Assembly (NCBI RefSeq): GCF_003490935.1
Contig: NZ_QQGD01000001.1
Span: forward strand, 248,001-312,000
From: Haemophilus haemolyticus_M
Lineage (GTDB): Bacteria > Pseudomonadota > Gammaproteobacteria > Enterobacterales > Pasteurellaceae
Direction: 5' to 3'
Length of the DNA: 64,000 nucleotides
Below the pieces are notes generated by a model that saw only the letters and a program-made list of their open reading frames with translations, had not been told where the DNA came from and made no database searches. A program made the translations under genes and the position numbers. Each line of letters starts with the position of its first letter. The first letter of the stretch is position 1. Below are positions 27,019-35,715 of the stretch, in pieces.

Positions 27019-28146
27019 TTAGAAGAATACACGCATACCTACGCCAATAGCTTTGTCTCTAACTTTGCTACCTTCGTAATTACCTTGTGCATCATATCCT
27101 TTAGTAACTTGGTATTTACCTTCAACATAAGTGATGACTTGTTTATGAAGTTTATAGTCAACACCTAACAAGAAACCGTGTTGTTTGGTTTTTGAATCAT
27201 CGCTATCTTTAACTTGTTCGTATTTGTAGTTACCATATACGCTACTTAAATCAGTAACTTGATATTGGAAACCTGGAGATACAAAGAAACGTTTTTCTTT
27301 CTTAGGTGTGTTAATGAATTTAGTTTTAGCATAACCACCATCTACAGAAAGAGTAAGACCATCAAATTCATAACCAAGGCTTGCAAGAACTGCATCTTTA
27401 TGTTGAGTAGTATAGACTACAGGAGTAATTTTAGTTGTAACTGGGGCACCGTCTGTTGCGCCAGGAACTACTTTAGTAATAGTTTCTGTGCCAGTTTTAT
27501 AATTTGTGCGTCCAAGTCCTAATTTAGCGATAATTCCGTCTTTTTCATAAGATGCACCAACTTGGAAACCATTTTGAAGTTTACCGCTTAATACTTCATT
27601 ACTTTCATCACGTTCATTTGCGAACAAGTAATCTGCGCCGATTACTAAACCTTCAATGCCTTTATAAGTATAACGAACAACTGAGTTACCTTCATCTGGA
27701 AGATAATCGCTTTTCTCAATGATTCCGTAAGTATAATCTTTAGCGGTGCTTAAAGAATCTGCGAATGTTGCTTGGCGACCAAATGTAACTTCACCACGTT
27801 CTTTATGACCCAAACCAACAACTGCACGTTTAGTACCTAAAGCGCCGAAACCATCGCCTTTAGCGCCATTACCTTGTTTTCCATCAAGACGAACTTGTAA
27901 ATAACCTAATGCATAATAGCCACTATCTAAAGTATGTTTTGCTTTAACTTCTAAACGAGAGCCTGCATTTCTTAAGCCTGAGTGGGTGTGTTTATTTGCT
28001 TCTCCACCTTTGTTAGTTTTTTCTAAAATAAGACGAAGAGAACCGCCAACTTCAACTTTAGTTCCTTCGTTATCGTAAACTACTGCTGCGTTCGCTGCTG
28101 AAGCTGCGAATGCACCGATGATTAATGCTGCAAGTGTTTTTTTCAT
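27019..28146 (-). CDS. ompP2: Outer membrane porin P2
   Basis: Major general porin of Haemophilus, a trimeric 16-strand beta-barrel that lets small solutes, including NAD-type nicotinamide nucleosides, cross the outer membrane. Signal peptide MKKTLAALIIGAFAASAANA (20 residues), mature start AVVYDNEGT. The C-terminal strand ends in Phe (VGMRVFF), as required for barrel insertion. 375 residues, somewhat longer than the about 360 of Rd; the extra length is in presumed surface loops such as the Thr-rich stretch near 215-240, where strains vary. Confidence 0.96.
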   Translation of the reverse strand: MKKTLAALIIGAFAASAANAAVVYDNEGTKVEVGGSLRLILEKTNKGGEANKHTHSGLRNAGSRLEVKAKHTLDSGYYALGYLQVRLDGKQGNGAKGDGFGALGTKRAVVGLGHKERGEVTFGRQATFADSLSTAKDYTYGIIEKSDYLPDEGNSVVRYTYKGIEGLVIGADYLFANERDESNEVLSGKLQNGFQVGASYEKDGIIAKLGLGRTNYKTGTETITKVVPGATDGAPVTTKITPVVYTTQHKDAVLASLGYEFDGLTLSVDGGYAKTKFINTPKKEKRFFVSPGFQYQVTDLSSVYGNYKYEQVKDSDDSKTKQHGFLLGVDYKLHKQVITYVEGKYQVTKGYDAQGNYEGSKVRDKAIGVGMRVFF

Positions 28147-28287
28147 AATTTGTATTCCTTATGGTTGTTTACTATCTATGATTGAACTCTTTTCATATAA
28201 GATTGTCCAACCGCCTAAATAGACATAGCGAATCATTACAAATTCGCATTTTGATGTCAACTCTCCAAAATTTTAATTTTCTTGAAA

Positions 28288-28303
28288 TCTGATCGAGATC
28301 ACA
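28288..28303 (-). promoter_or_regulatory. CRP-type site upstream of ompP2
   Basis: On the ompP2 strand, TGTGATCTCGATCAGA matches the CRP half-site TGTGA perfectly and TCACA at four of five. It lies 142 bp before the start, with a TGTAAT -10 candidate at 28235-28240. The 263-bp gap otherwise holds no gene. Confidence 0.5.
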
Positions 28304-28409
28304 TTTTTTGTATATTTTTGTCTGTTTTTTGTTCTTTTTTTGAGGTTTAAGTATCGTCTATAAATATTTTTAGGTATTGGGGAATAGGATGGTATATCTG
28401 TTTTCTATA

Positions 28410-28874
28410 TTATTCTTCCATATAGCCAATATCTTCCTGTGTTGGGTTTTCAGCCCCTTTTTTAGCTAATTCATCGCACATTTCATTTTCTCTGTGTCCA
28501 GCATGCCCTTTCACCCATTGCCAATTAATTTTATGACGTTGGATGGATTCATCTAAGGCTATCCATAAATCTTGGTTTTTTACATGCTTTCCAGAACTTG
28601 CTTTCCAATTATTTTTTTTCCAGTTAAAGATCCATTTTGTTATGCCATTTTTCATATATTGGCTATCACTATAAAGCGTGATCAAGCAAGGTTCTTTTAA
28701 GGCATTTAATGCTTCAATAACAGCGCGTAATTCCATTCGATTATTGGTGGTTTTAAAATATCCTTTGGAGAGCATTTTTTCATGCTGTTTATAGCGTAAT
28801 ACGGCGCCAATTCCCCCTGCTCCAGGATTACCTAAGCAAGAGCCATCAGTAAAAATTTCAATCTGTTTTTGCAT
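28410..28874 (-). CDS. rnhA: Ribonuclease HI
   Basis: Endonuclease that cuts the RNA strand of RNA-DNA hybrids. 154 residues from the ATG at 28874. The catalytic acids D10, E48, D70 and D134 are all at the E. coli positions. A longer reading from 28955 would run into the dnaQ promoter region and is rejected. Divergent from dnaQ with 60 bp between, as in E. coli. Confidence 0.97.
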   Translation of the reverse strand: MQKQIEIFTDGSCLGNPGAGGIGAVLRYKQHEKMLSKGYFKTTNNRMELRAVIEALNALKEPCLITLYSDSQYMKNGITKWIFNWKKNNWKASSGKHVKNQDLWIALDESIQRHKINWQWVKGHAGHRENEMCDELAKKGAENPTQEDIGYMEE

Positions 28875-28934
28875 AACAAAAAGGTTGTTGTGTAGAATGA
28901 CAGGTATTTTAATGGAAAGAGATAGGTTGAACAA

Positions 28935-29705
28935 ATGATTAATCCCAATCGCCAAATTGTATTAGATACTGAAACTACAGGTATGAATCAGCTTGGTGCG
29001 CATTATGAAGGACACTGCATTATTGAAATTGGTGCAGTTGAATTAATAAATCGTCGTTACACAGGTAATAATTTCCATATTTACATTAAGCCAGATCGCC
29101 CCGTTGATCCTGATGCGATTAAAGTTCATGGTATAACCGATGAAATGTTAGCAGATAAACCTGAATTCAAAGACGTTGCCCAAGATTTTTTGGATTATAT
29201 TAATGGTGCGGAATTGCTTATTCACAATGCCCCCTTTGACGTTGGATTTATGGATTATGAATTTCGTAAACTCAACCTTAATGTGAAAACTAACGATATT
29301 TGTTTGGTGACAGATACTTTGCAAATGGCGCGTCAGATGTATCCTGGAAAACGTAATAATTTGGACGCACTTTGTGATCGTTTAGGTATTGATAATAGCA
29401 AACGTACTTTGCACGGTGCGTTACTGGATGCCGAGATCTTGGCGGATGTTTATTTGATGATGACGGGGGGGCAAACAAATTTATTCGATGAAGAAGAATC
29501 TGTTGAGTCTGAAGTTATCCATGTTGTGCAAGAAAAAGCGGCGGAAGAAATAAAAAGTGCGGTGGATTTTGCGCACAATTTAAAATTACTTCAACCTACT
29601 GATGATGAGCTACAAGCGCATTTAGAATTATTAAAGATGATTAATAAAAAAAGTGGAAATAATTGTATTTGGGATAAACGCTTTGGCAATGATAATGTGC
29701 ATTAA
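28935..29705 (+). CDS. dnaQ: DNA polymerase III epsilon subunit (proofreading exonuclease)
   Basis: 3'-5' exonuclease of the replicative polymerase. 256 residues. The DEDDh exonuclease motifs are visible: D11 and E13 in LDTETTG, NAPFDVGFMD, and LHGALLDAEILADVY. The C-terminal alpha-binding segment follows. A run of seven G (29465-29471) lies in frame. It sits next to tRNA-Asp, as in E. coli. Confidence 0.97.
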   Translation: MINPNRQIVLDTETTGMNQLGAHYEGHCIIEIGAVELINRRYTGNNFHIYIKPDRPVDPDAIKVHGITDEMLADKPEFKDVAQDFLDYINGAELLIHNAPFDVGFMDYEFRKLNLNVKTNDICLVTDTLQMARQMYPGKRNNLDALCDRLGIDNSKRTLHGALLDAEILADVYLMMTGGQTNLFDEEESVESEVIHVVQEKAAEEIKSAVDFAHNLKLLQPTDDELQAHLELLKMINKKSGNNCIWDKRFGNDNVH

Positions 29706-29749
29706 TCGTTTGGAATTTAAGCAGGTGAGTAAAATTTCATAAAAAAAGA

Positions 29750-29778
29750 TTGACGAGATTTATGTTCGTCATTATGAT
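29750..29778 (+). promoter_or_regulatory. Promoter of the tRNA-Asp pair
   Basis: TTGACG, 17 bp, TATGAT, then a GC-rich discriminator (ACGCACC) 14 bp before the first tRNA. The arrangement is typical of stringently controlled stable-RNA promoters. Confidence 0.85.
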
Positions 29779-29792
29779 ACGCACCACTTAGC

Positions 29793-29869
29793 GGAGTGGT
29801 AGTTCAGCTGGTTAGAATACCTGCCTGTCACGCAGGGGGTCGCGGGTTCGAGTCCCGTCCATTCCGCCA
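29793..29869 (+). tRNA. tRNA-Asp (anticodon GTC)
   Basis: A 77-nt cloverleaf with acceptor GGAGTGG / CCATTCC, anticodon stem-loop CCTGCCTGTCACGCAGG and encoded CCA. First of two identical tandem copies. Confidence 0.98.
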
Positions 29870-29892
29870 ATTTAAAATTAATATCTTATCTC

Positions 29893-29969
29893 GGAGTGGT
29901 AGTTCAGCTGGTTAGAATACCTGCCTGTCACGCAGGGGGTCGCGGGTTCGAGTCCCGTCCATTCCGCCA
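29893..29969 (+). tRNA. tRNA-Asp (anticodon GTC), second identical copy
   Basis: Identical over all 77 nt to the gene exactly 100 bp upstream. The pair share one promoter and the terminator at 29988-30008. Confidence 0.98.
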
Positions 29970-29987
29970 ATTAAGATAAATAAAGAT

Positions 29988-30008
29988 AGCACCTAACGGT
30001 GCTTTTTT
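29988..30008 (+). terminator. Terminator of the tRNA-Asp pair
   Basis: The stem AGCACC / GGTGCT with a TAAC loop is followed by a T run. Confidence 0.92.
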
Positions 30009-30031
30009 TGCATCTAAAATTTGCTTCATCC

Positions 30032-30060
30032 TTGACAAAAATAAAGCAAACTTTTAAGAT
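30032..30060 (+). promoter_or_regulatory. Strong promoter of the Sib-like antisense RNA
   Basis: A consensus -35 TTGACA (30032-30037), a 17-bp spacer and -10 TAAGAT (30055-30060). It lies after the tRNA terminator and points into a region with no plus-strand gene until der, whose own TATAAT is at 30348-30353. It therefore drives a short untranslated RNA starting near 30067. Confidence 0.8.
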
Positions 30061-30102
30061 TTGAAGAACTAGGGAGCTGTTACTCCCTAGTATGTCGTGT
30101 TA

Positions 30103-30162
30103 TTAGTAAGTCGGTAAACTCACTAATAATAGTAGTACGACAAGGATAATGAGTTTCATCAT
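30103..30162 (-). CDS. Ibs-like hydrophobic toxin peptide
   Basis: A 19-codon gene encoding MMKLIILVVLLLLVSLPTY. E. coli Ibs toxins (for example IbsC, recalled as MMRLVIILIVLLLISFSAY) are 18-19 residues with the same MM-basic start, hydrophobic core, Ser near the end and final Tyr. The Ibs family depolarises the inner membrane when overproduced. It has a good Shine-Dalgarno (AGAGGA, 30170-30175) 7 bp before the first ATG. A perfect TATAAT lies at 30235-30240 on this strand, giving a leader with a strong hairpin. It is fully overlapped by the antisense RNA above. Function is inferred, not shown. Confidence 0.75.
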   Translation of the reverse strand: MMKLIILVVLLLLVSLPTY

Positions 30163-30274
30163 TTTCTTATCCTCTTCAAACGTTGCGAAAAAGCGCAACA
30201 CTCGCTTTCAAGTTGGATCCTTGAAAGCGAGATTATTATAACGTTAAGTTATAGATAAATAAACAGTGTTTAGA

Positions 30275-30311
30275 AAGCCATAGGATTGTATCCTGTGGCT
30301 TTTCTTTTCTT
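30275..30311 (+). terminator. Terminator ahead of der
   Basis: A 12-bp stem AAGCCATAGGAT / ATCCTGTGGCTT (one G-U pair) with a 3-nt loop, then TTCTTTTCTTT. It would end the Sib-like RNA and insulate der. Confidence 0.9.
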
Positions 30312-30386
30312 TATGAAATCATTTTTTACCAATCCTTTAACTTCCGATATAATAGCCGCCATTTTTGACAAAATAAGAGATTTTTT

Positions 30387-31898
30387 ATGGCAACTCCAGT
30401 TGTGGCCCTTGTTGGTCGCCCGAATGTGGGAAAATCCACATTATTTAATCGCCTTACTCGTACGAGAGATGCGTTAGTCGCTGATTTTCCTGGTTTAACT
30501 CGTGATAGAAAATATGGCCATGCTCATATTGCTGGCTATGAATTTATTGTTATTGACACTGGCGGGATTGATGGAACCGAAGAGGGCGTAGAAGAGAAAA
30601 TGGCGGAGCAATCTTTGCTTGCTATTGATGAAGCCGATATTGTTCTTTTCCTTGTGGATGCTCGTGCAGGTTTAACGGCAGCTGATATTGGTATTGCCAA
30701 TTACTTACGTCAACGTCAAAACAAAACGACGATTGTGGTGGCGAATAAAACCGATGGCATTGATGCGGATTCTCATTGTGCTGAATTTTATCAGTTAGGT
30801 TTAGGGGAAATTGAGCAAATCGCTGCTTCGCAGGGTCGTGGTGTTACTCAATTAATGGAACAAGTGCTTGCACCGTTTGCGGAACAAATGGGAAACTCCG
30901 ATGAAAATGACCGCACTTCTGAGGAGGAACAAGACGAATGGAAACAAGAATTTGATTTTGATTCAGAAGAAGATACGGCCTTGCTTGATGAGGCGTTAGA
31001 AGAATCGGAAGAAGAGCAAGATAAAAATATTAAGATTGCCATTGTTGGCCGCCCAAATGTGGGTAAATCTACCTTAACCAATCGTATTTTAGGTGAAGAT
31101 CGTGTGGTGGTTTACGATATGCCGGGTACGACACGCGATAGTATTTATATTCCAATGGAGCGTGATGGGCAGCAATATACCTTGATTGATACGGCAGGCG
31201 TGCGTAAACGCGGTAAGGTGCATTTAGCTGTGGAAAAATTCTCCGTAATTAAAACCTTGCAAGCGATTCAAGATGCTAATGTTGTATTATTGACTATTGA
31301 CGCGAGAGAGAATATTTCTGATCAGGATTTATCTTTGCTCGGCTTTATTTTAAATGCAGGGCGTTCTTTAGTGATCGTCGTGAATAAATGGGATGGTTTA
31401 GATCAAGATGTGAAAGACCGCGTTAAATCTGAACTTGATCGTCGTTTAGATTTTATTGATTTTGCTCGCGTGCATTTTATTTCCGCATTGCACGGCAGTG
31501 GTGTGGGTAATCTTTTTGATTCGATTAAAGAAGCCTATGCTTGTGCCACTCAAAAAATGACGACTTCGCTTTTAACTCGTATTTTACAAATGGCAACGGA
31601 CGAGCACCAACCACCGATGATTGGCGGTCGTCGAATTAAATTAAAATATGCTCATCCAGGTGGTTATAATCCGCCGATTATCGTGGTTCACGGTAACCAA
31701 ATGGATAAATTACCCGATTCTTATAAACGTTATTTATCTAATTATTATCGTAAGAGTTTGAAAATTATTGGTTCACCGATTCGTCTTCTTTTCCAAGAAG
31801 GCTCAAACCCATTTGCAGGACGCAAAAATAAACTCACTCCGAACCAATTGCGTAAACGTAAACGTTTGATGAAGTTTATTAAGAAATCGAAACGTTAA
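30387..31898 (+). CDS. der: Ribosome assembly GTPase Der (EngA)
   Basis: Essential GTPase with two tandem G domains needed for 50S ribosome assembly. P-loops GRPNVGKST at about 10-18 and again near 220, DTGG and DTAG switch motifs, NKTD and NKWD specificity motifs, then a KH-like C-terminal domain. 503 residues, including the acidic linker between the G domains. Own promoter TTTACC-17-TATAAT (30325-30353). Confidence 0.97.
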   Translation: MATPVVALVGRPNVGKSTLFNRLTRTRDALVADFPGLTRDRKYGHAHIAGYEFIVIDTGGIDGTEEGVEEKMAEQSLLAIDEADIVLFLVDARAGLTAADIGIANYLRQRQNKTTIVVANKTDGIDADSHCAEFYQLGLGEIEQIAASQGRGVTQLMEQVLAPFAEQMGNSDENDRTSEEEQDEWKQEFDFDSEEDTALLDEALEESEEEQDKNIKIAIVGRPNVGKSTLTNRILGEDRVVVYDMPGTTRDSIYIPMERDGQQYTLIDTAGVRKRGKVHLAVEKFSVIKTLQAIQDANVVLLTIDARENISDQDLSLLGFILNAGRSLVIVVNKWDGLDQDVKDRVKSELDRRLDFIDFARVHFISALHGSGVGNLFDSIKEAYACATQKMTTSLLTRILQMATDEHQPPMIGGRRIKLKYAHPGGYNPPIIVVHGNQMDKLPDSYKRYLSNYYRKSLKIIGSPIRLLFQEGSNPFAGRKNKLTPNQLRKRKRLMKFIKKSKR

Positions 31899-31927
31899 AT
31901 TCAAGATAAATAAAACTTAGCAAGATT

Positions 31928-31972
31928 TAACCGCACTTTTAAAACTCTTTTTGGAGAACTAAAGTGCGGTTA
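31928..31972. terminator. Inverted uptake-core pair between der and the MFS gene
   Basis: A reverse core (31930-31938) and a forward core (31962-31970) form AACCGCACTTT / AAAGTGCGGTT with a T run on the der side. It can terminate both convergent transcripts. Confidence 0.8.
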
Positions 31973-31977
31973 TTTTT

Positions 31978-33168
31978 TTACTTGTTTTGCAGAAGAAATG
32001 TATGGCGATATTTTAAGTGCGTTGTAATAAAAATGATGAAACCGATTAAACCTAATGCTGCGCCCGTATAACCAATTTCGTTTAATCCTAAATAGGTTGT
32101 CGCAAGATTTCCAAATAATGCGCCAGCTCCAATTCCTGCATTGAAAATGCCCGAGTAAATAGCTGTTGCAACATCGGTTGCATCTGGTGCAAGTTTTAGT
32201 ACGCGCATTTGTAGAGATAGTCCGATACAAGAAATGCCAATCCCCCAAATAAACACAAGGCTGAACATTGCTATCATTGTTTCGGTCGAGAAAAGGAGTA
32301 GCAGGAGAGAGAACATCAATAAACTCATCGAAACAATAATAAATTTTGTAGGAGCAAGTCGGTAGAATCTGTTAAATAATAGACTTGCGGCAATACCTGA
32401 GAAACCAAAAACTAATAATACAGCCGTGGCAAAATTTGGATCCAAGTGCCCGACATCAATCATGAATGGTTCGATATAAGTATAAGCAGTAAAGTGTGCT
32501 GAAATCACGATTGCCGTTGTTACATAAAGCCAAAGTAATAATGGGCGTTTAGCAAGTAAGGGCAAACTTGCAATAGAGCCAGCATTTTTACTTGGTAAAT
32601 TTGGCAATAATCGAATAATTAAAAACATGATGGATAATGCCAGTACTGCAATAATGCCAAAAGTGACCCGCCAACCGACGAGCTGTCCGACAATTCGCCC
32701 AATCGGTAAGCCTAATATGGTGGCAAGTGCGGTGCCAATAGCGAGCATTCCTAATGCTTGAGTTTTCTTGTGTTTAGGTGCGATGCGCATCACAAGTGAG
32801 GCAGTAATTGACCAAAACACTGAGTGGGCTAATGCAATACACATTCGAGCGAGAAGTAATATCCAAAAATTCCAAGCAATGACCGATAAAATATGCCCAA
32901 CAATAAATATAATGAAAAGTTTGATTAGCAGGCTTTTACGTTCCATATTGCCAGTAGCAAGCATTGCAGGCAGAGACATAATTAGTACCGTCCAAGCATA
33001 AACTGTCATCATTAAACCAGTATCAGCAGTTTGCATATTAAAACTTTGTGCAATATCGCTTAACATTGCGACAGGCACAAATTCTGTAGTATTAAAAATA
33101 AATCCTGCGCAAGCCATAATAAACACGCGCCACGATTGAATTTTTTCAGCTTTTAAATATAACGACAT
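31978..33168 (-). CDS. MFS efflux transporter, sugar-efflux (SotB/YdhP) type
   Basis: A 396-residue protein with about 12 membrane helices. It is in the DHA1 branch of the major facilitator superfamily, with TEFVPVAMLSDIA in helix 1 typical of the arabinose/sugar efflux group. Substrate is not readable from sequence. Last gene of udk-dcd-asmA-like-MFS; its ATG overlaps the stop of the upstream gene in TAATG. Confidence 0.85.
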   Translation of the reverse strand: MSLYLKAEKIQSWRVFIMACAGFIFNTTEFVPVAMLSDIAQSFNMQTADTGLMMTVYAWTVLIMSLPAMLATGNMERKSLLIKLFIIFIVGHILSVIAWNFWILLLARMCIALAHSVFWSITASLVMRIAPKHKKTQALGMLAIGTALATILGLPIGRIVGQLVGWRVTFGIIAVLALSIMFLIIRLLPNLPSKNAGSIASLPLLAKRPLLLWLYVTTAIVISAHFTAYTYIEPFMIDVGHLDPNFATAVLLVFGFSGIAASLLFNRFYRLAPTKFIIVSMSLLMFSLLLLLFSTETMIAMFSLVFIWGIGISCIGLSLQMRVLKLAPDATDVATAIYSGIFNAGIGAGALFGNLATTYLGLNEIGYTGAALGLIGFIIFITTHLKYRHTFLLQNK

Positions 33169-34343
33169 TAACGTAACTTTTCTTTAATCGCATCAATTAA
33201 TTGATGGCGGAATTTCTTCGTAAAATTAATTTTATATTGTGGTGAACTGCAGTTACCAAAAAAATTGATTGGTAGTGTCAAATTTTGATAGCGTTGATCC
33301 GTAGAATGTAAATTGATATTTGCATTACATTCCATTCGATTTAAATCAATGATGCCATTTCCAAGCCCTAAAAGTGCGGGCGTTTTTAATTCGATTTTTT
33401 CAGCAATAAGTTGATTTTGTTGGAGAAATAATTGTAAGTAAAATTGTTCAAAGCGAGTGTTTAATTCTTTGTTTTGTAACAGATCACCGTTGTAATTGAT
33501 AGGGAAATATTGACTGACCATATCCAATAAATTTACACCAAGAATTTCACCATTTTGAGCGAGGATATTTAACTTTCCTTGAATAAGTTGTGAATGTAAA
33601 AATGTGAAATCAATATTAAAATCTGCGTGTCCACTTAATATTTCGGGTATGTTTAATAACGTTAATAAGCGTTTAACCGGGAAATATTTGCCTGAAAAAT
33701 TTACCGCACTTTGGTTGCCAATTTGTTGATATTTCAATACGGCTAAACAATCGTTATCGCATTGTGGTTTTATATAAGTCACCATTTGTTGGTGGGCTAT
33801 GTGAGTTTCAATATAACCGATAGGCTGATTATTTAGGTTTGCATCTACAAATTGAAGTAGGGCTGATTCTGATGTTGAGAAGTCTAAATTCGCTTTATGG
33901 AAAGAAAAATGGAAAGTTTTTGTTTTTCCATAAATAGGTTTGTTAAATTCCATGCGAATATGGTTTTCGCCATTCAATATTACTTTTTTTGATAAAAGCT
34001 GTTTTAACGAAAAAGGCGAAACCTCTATTGATACATTGGCAGGATTTTGTGTATTTTGAAGTAATTGAAGCTGTTGAATATTGAGCGAACGAAGTGCGGT
34101 ATTACCATACAAAAGAGGCAAGAAATTAAGTTTAGCTTCAATTTTTTGAGCTGAAAATCGCGTAGTTTTTATATTTTCAAAGGAAAGTGCGGGAGAAAAT
34201 AATGATAAATTGATTGACTGAACGGCAAGGTTTTGTTGTGCCAGTTGTTCACTAATGGCACTTTGCACTCGGTAAAGTTGAATATATAAAAAAGAAAAGA
34301 TCGCCAAAGCGACGATCCCTACGACAAGCGCGAACTTTTTCAT
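33168..34343 (-). CDS. AsmA-like membrane-anchored protein
   Basis: A 391-residue protein with an N-terminal membrane anchor (FALVVGIVALAIFSFLYIQLY) and a long beta-rich periplasmic part in the style of the AsmA/DUF945-like envelope proteins. AsmA-type proteins are thought to move or place lipids between the membranes. The family call is from overall pattern, not a sharp motif. It starts 3 bp after dcd and is translationally coupled to the MFS gene. Confidence 0.65.
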   Translation of the reverse strand: MKKFALVVGIVALAIFSFLYIQLYRVQSAISEQLAQQNLAVQSINLSLFSPALSFENIKTTRFSAQKIEAKLNFLPLLYGNTALRSLNIQQLQLLQNTQNPANVSIEVSPFSLKQLLSKKVILNGENHIRMEFNKPIYGKTKTFHFSFHKANLDFSTSESALLQFVDANLNNQPIGYIETHIAHQQMVTYIKPQCDNDCLAVLKYQQIGNQSAVNFSGKYFPVKRLLTLLNIPEILSGHADFNIDFTFLHSQLIQGKLNILAQNGEILGVNLLDMVSQYFPINYNGDLLQNKELNTRFEQFYLQLFLQQNQLIAEKIELKTPALLGLGNGIIDLNRMECNANINLHSTDQRYQNLTLPINFFGNCSSPQYKINFTKKFRHQLIDAIKEKLR

Positions 34344-34346
34344 TGA

Positions 34347-34934
34347 TTATTCCTTGTCTTCGTCAATACGACTTGCTACCGCACTTTGTTGATTCTTATA
34401 TTTTGCATCTTTGCGGCTACTGTATGGTCGTTTCGCTTCGCCACTTAATATTTCAAAGCTTAATGCACCAATCACCATATTTGGACGTAATGCTAATGGT
34501 AATTTCCCTGAATTATAAAATTCCAACACGATTTTACCTTCCCAACCTGGATCAATACGGTGTGCGGTTACGTGTACCATTAATCCTAAACGGGCTAAAG
34601 AAGAACGACCATCTAACCAACCGATAATATTGGCGGGTAATTTCACAGATTCAAGTGTGGTTGCTAACGCTAAAGTACCAGGATGCAAGAAAAATGCTTC
34701 CCCGTCTGGGATAATAATTTCATCGCTCATTACCGATTCAAGCTGAGCAGATACTTCTTCTTTCGGGCCGCTTAAATCAATAAAAGGCGCAGAATGTTCA
34801 CGAAATACACGGAAAGAATTACCCAAGCGAACATCAATCGTCGCACCGTTGATCTTGTCATTATTTGGACGTGGTGTTAATGAAATAATGCCATCATTGA
34901 GATAGCGTTCAATATCAGTATCGCAAAGACGCAT
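34347..34934 (-). CDS. dcd: dCTP deaminase
   Basis: Converts dCTP to dUTP for thymidylate synthesis; trimeric dUTPase-fold enzyme. 195 residues. The signature WLDGRSSLARLGLMVH and the catalytic Glu region GKIVLEFYNSG are intact. It lies 8 bp after udk. Its last codons contain an uptake core (34378-34386). Confidence 0.97.
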   Translation of the reverse strand: MRLCDTDIERYLNDGIISLTPRPNNDKINGATIDVRLGNSFRVFREHSAPFIDLSGPKEEVSAQLESVMSDEIIIPDGEAFFLHPGTLALATTLESVKLPANIIGWLDGRSSLARLGLMVHVTAHRIDPGWEGKIVLEFYNSGKLPLALRPNMVIGALSFEILSGEAKRPYSSRKDAKYKNQQSAVASRIDEDKE

Positions 34935-34942
34935 AAGATTTC

Positions 34943-35581
34943 CTATTTTTGATTCAATAAATGAAGGATTTGAGCTTTTAACATATTGATTGCAATACGG
35001 TTTTTCCCGCCACGAGGAATGACAATATCTGCATATTGTTTAGATGGCTCAATAAATTGTAAGAACATTGGGCGCACGGTTGCACGATATTGATCAATAA
35101 CTGATTGTAGGGAACGACCGCGTTCTTCCATATCACGTTGTAAACGGCGAATAAAACAAATGTCTAATGGCGTGTCCACGAATACGGAAATATCCGCAAG
35201 TTGACGAACGCGTTCATCAGTAAGCAGTAAAATCCCTTCTAAAATCACAATACGTTTTGGTGTAAATGTTGTGGTTTGACCCGTACGAGTATGATCAACA
35301 TAGCTATAAACAGGCACATCAACCGCTTTTCCCGATTTTAAATCTTTTAAATGTTGAATGAGCAAATCGCGATCCATTGAGCTTGGATGGTCGTAATTTG
35401 TTTTTATGCGTTCGCTCATTTCTAAATGGCTTTGATCTTTGTAGTAACTGTCTTCGGCAATAATCCCAATTTCTTGGCAGCCTAATTCATTACAGAGTTC
35501 TTTGTGAACGGTAGAAGCGATAGAACTTTTGCCTGATGCGGATGCGCCAGTGATGGCGATGATGATACAAGAATCTGACAT
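34943..35581 (-). CDS. udk: Uridine kinase
   Basis: Phosphorylates uridine and cytidine in the pyrimidine salvage pathway. P-loop GASASGKSS near 12-20, then the DSYYKDQ and YDHPSSMD nucleoside-binding segments. The ATG at 35581 gives 212 residues starting MSDSCIIIAI; the longer frame adds 11 residues not in the family. First gene of a four-gene operon. Confidence 0.96.
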   Translation of the reverse strand: MSDSCIIIAITGASASGKSSIASTVHKELCNELGCQEIGIIAEDSYYKDQSHLEMSERIKTNYDHPSSMDRDLLIQHLKDLKSGKAVDVPVYSYVDHTRTGQTTTFTPKRIVILEGILLLTDERVRQLADISVFVDTPLDICFIRRLQRDMEERGRSLQSVIDQYRATVRPMFLQFIEPSKQYADIVIPRGGKNRIAINMLKAQILHLLNQK

Positions 35582-35672
35582 AATCGTATTTTGATGTAAG
35601 GGAAATTTCGGCAATTATAAGTAAAAGTGCGGTGAATTTCACGTTTATTTTTTTTCTGATAATTTCTAAAAC

Positions 35673-35715
35673 TGTGAACTTCATCACGGTATTATTTTGG
35701 GGTTTCACGTAAGAT
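35673..35715 (+). promoter_or_regulatory. CRP site and class II promoter of the afu operon
   Basis: TGTGAACTTCATCACG (35673-35688) matches the CRP consensus TGTGA-N6-TCACA at nine of ten positions. A TAAGAT -10 at 35710-35715 puts its centre at about -41.5 from the expected start near 35722, the class II arrangement. Confidence 0.75.

Larger units (their letters stand above)
30067..30311 (+). ncRNA. Sib-like antisense RNA (putative type I antitoxin)
   Basis: Predicted transcript from the promoter at 30032-30060. It begins with a hairpin CTAGGGAG / CTCCCTAG (30069-30090), then covers the whole complement of the 19-codon ibs-like gene and its ribosome site. Beyond lie hairpins at 30182-30199 and 30201-30231 and the strong terminator at 30275-30311. 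The layout (5' hairpin, complete overlap of a tiny MM..LL toxin on the other strand, GAGTTTCATCAT segment) is that of E. coli Sib (QUAD) RNAs, though those are about 110-150 nt. The 3' end is uncertain: it may be near 30231 or at 30311. Confidence 0.65.

Noticed and set aside
29465..29471. Seven-G run in dnaQ as a phase-variation tract
   Set aside because: Too short for typical Haemophilus switching and the frame is intact in an essential-type gene.
30067..30386. The 30.1-kb hairpins as an attenuator or leader of der
   Set aside because: A strong terminator (30275-30311) and a separate TATAAT promoter lie between them and der, and there is no leader peptide on the der strand.
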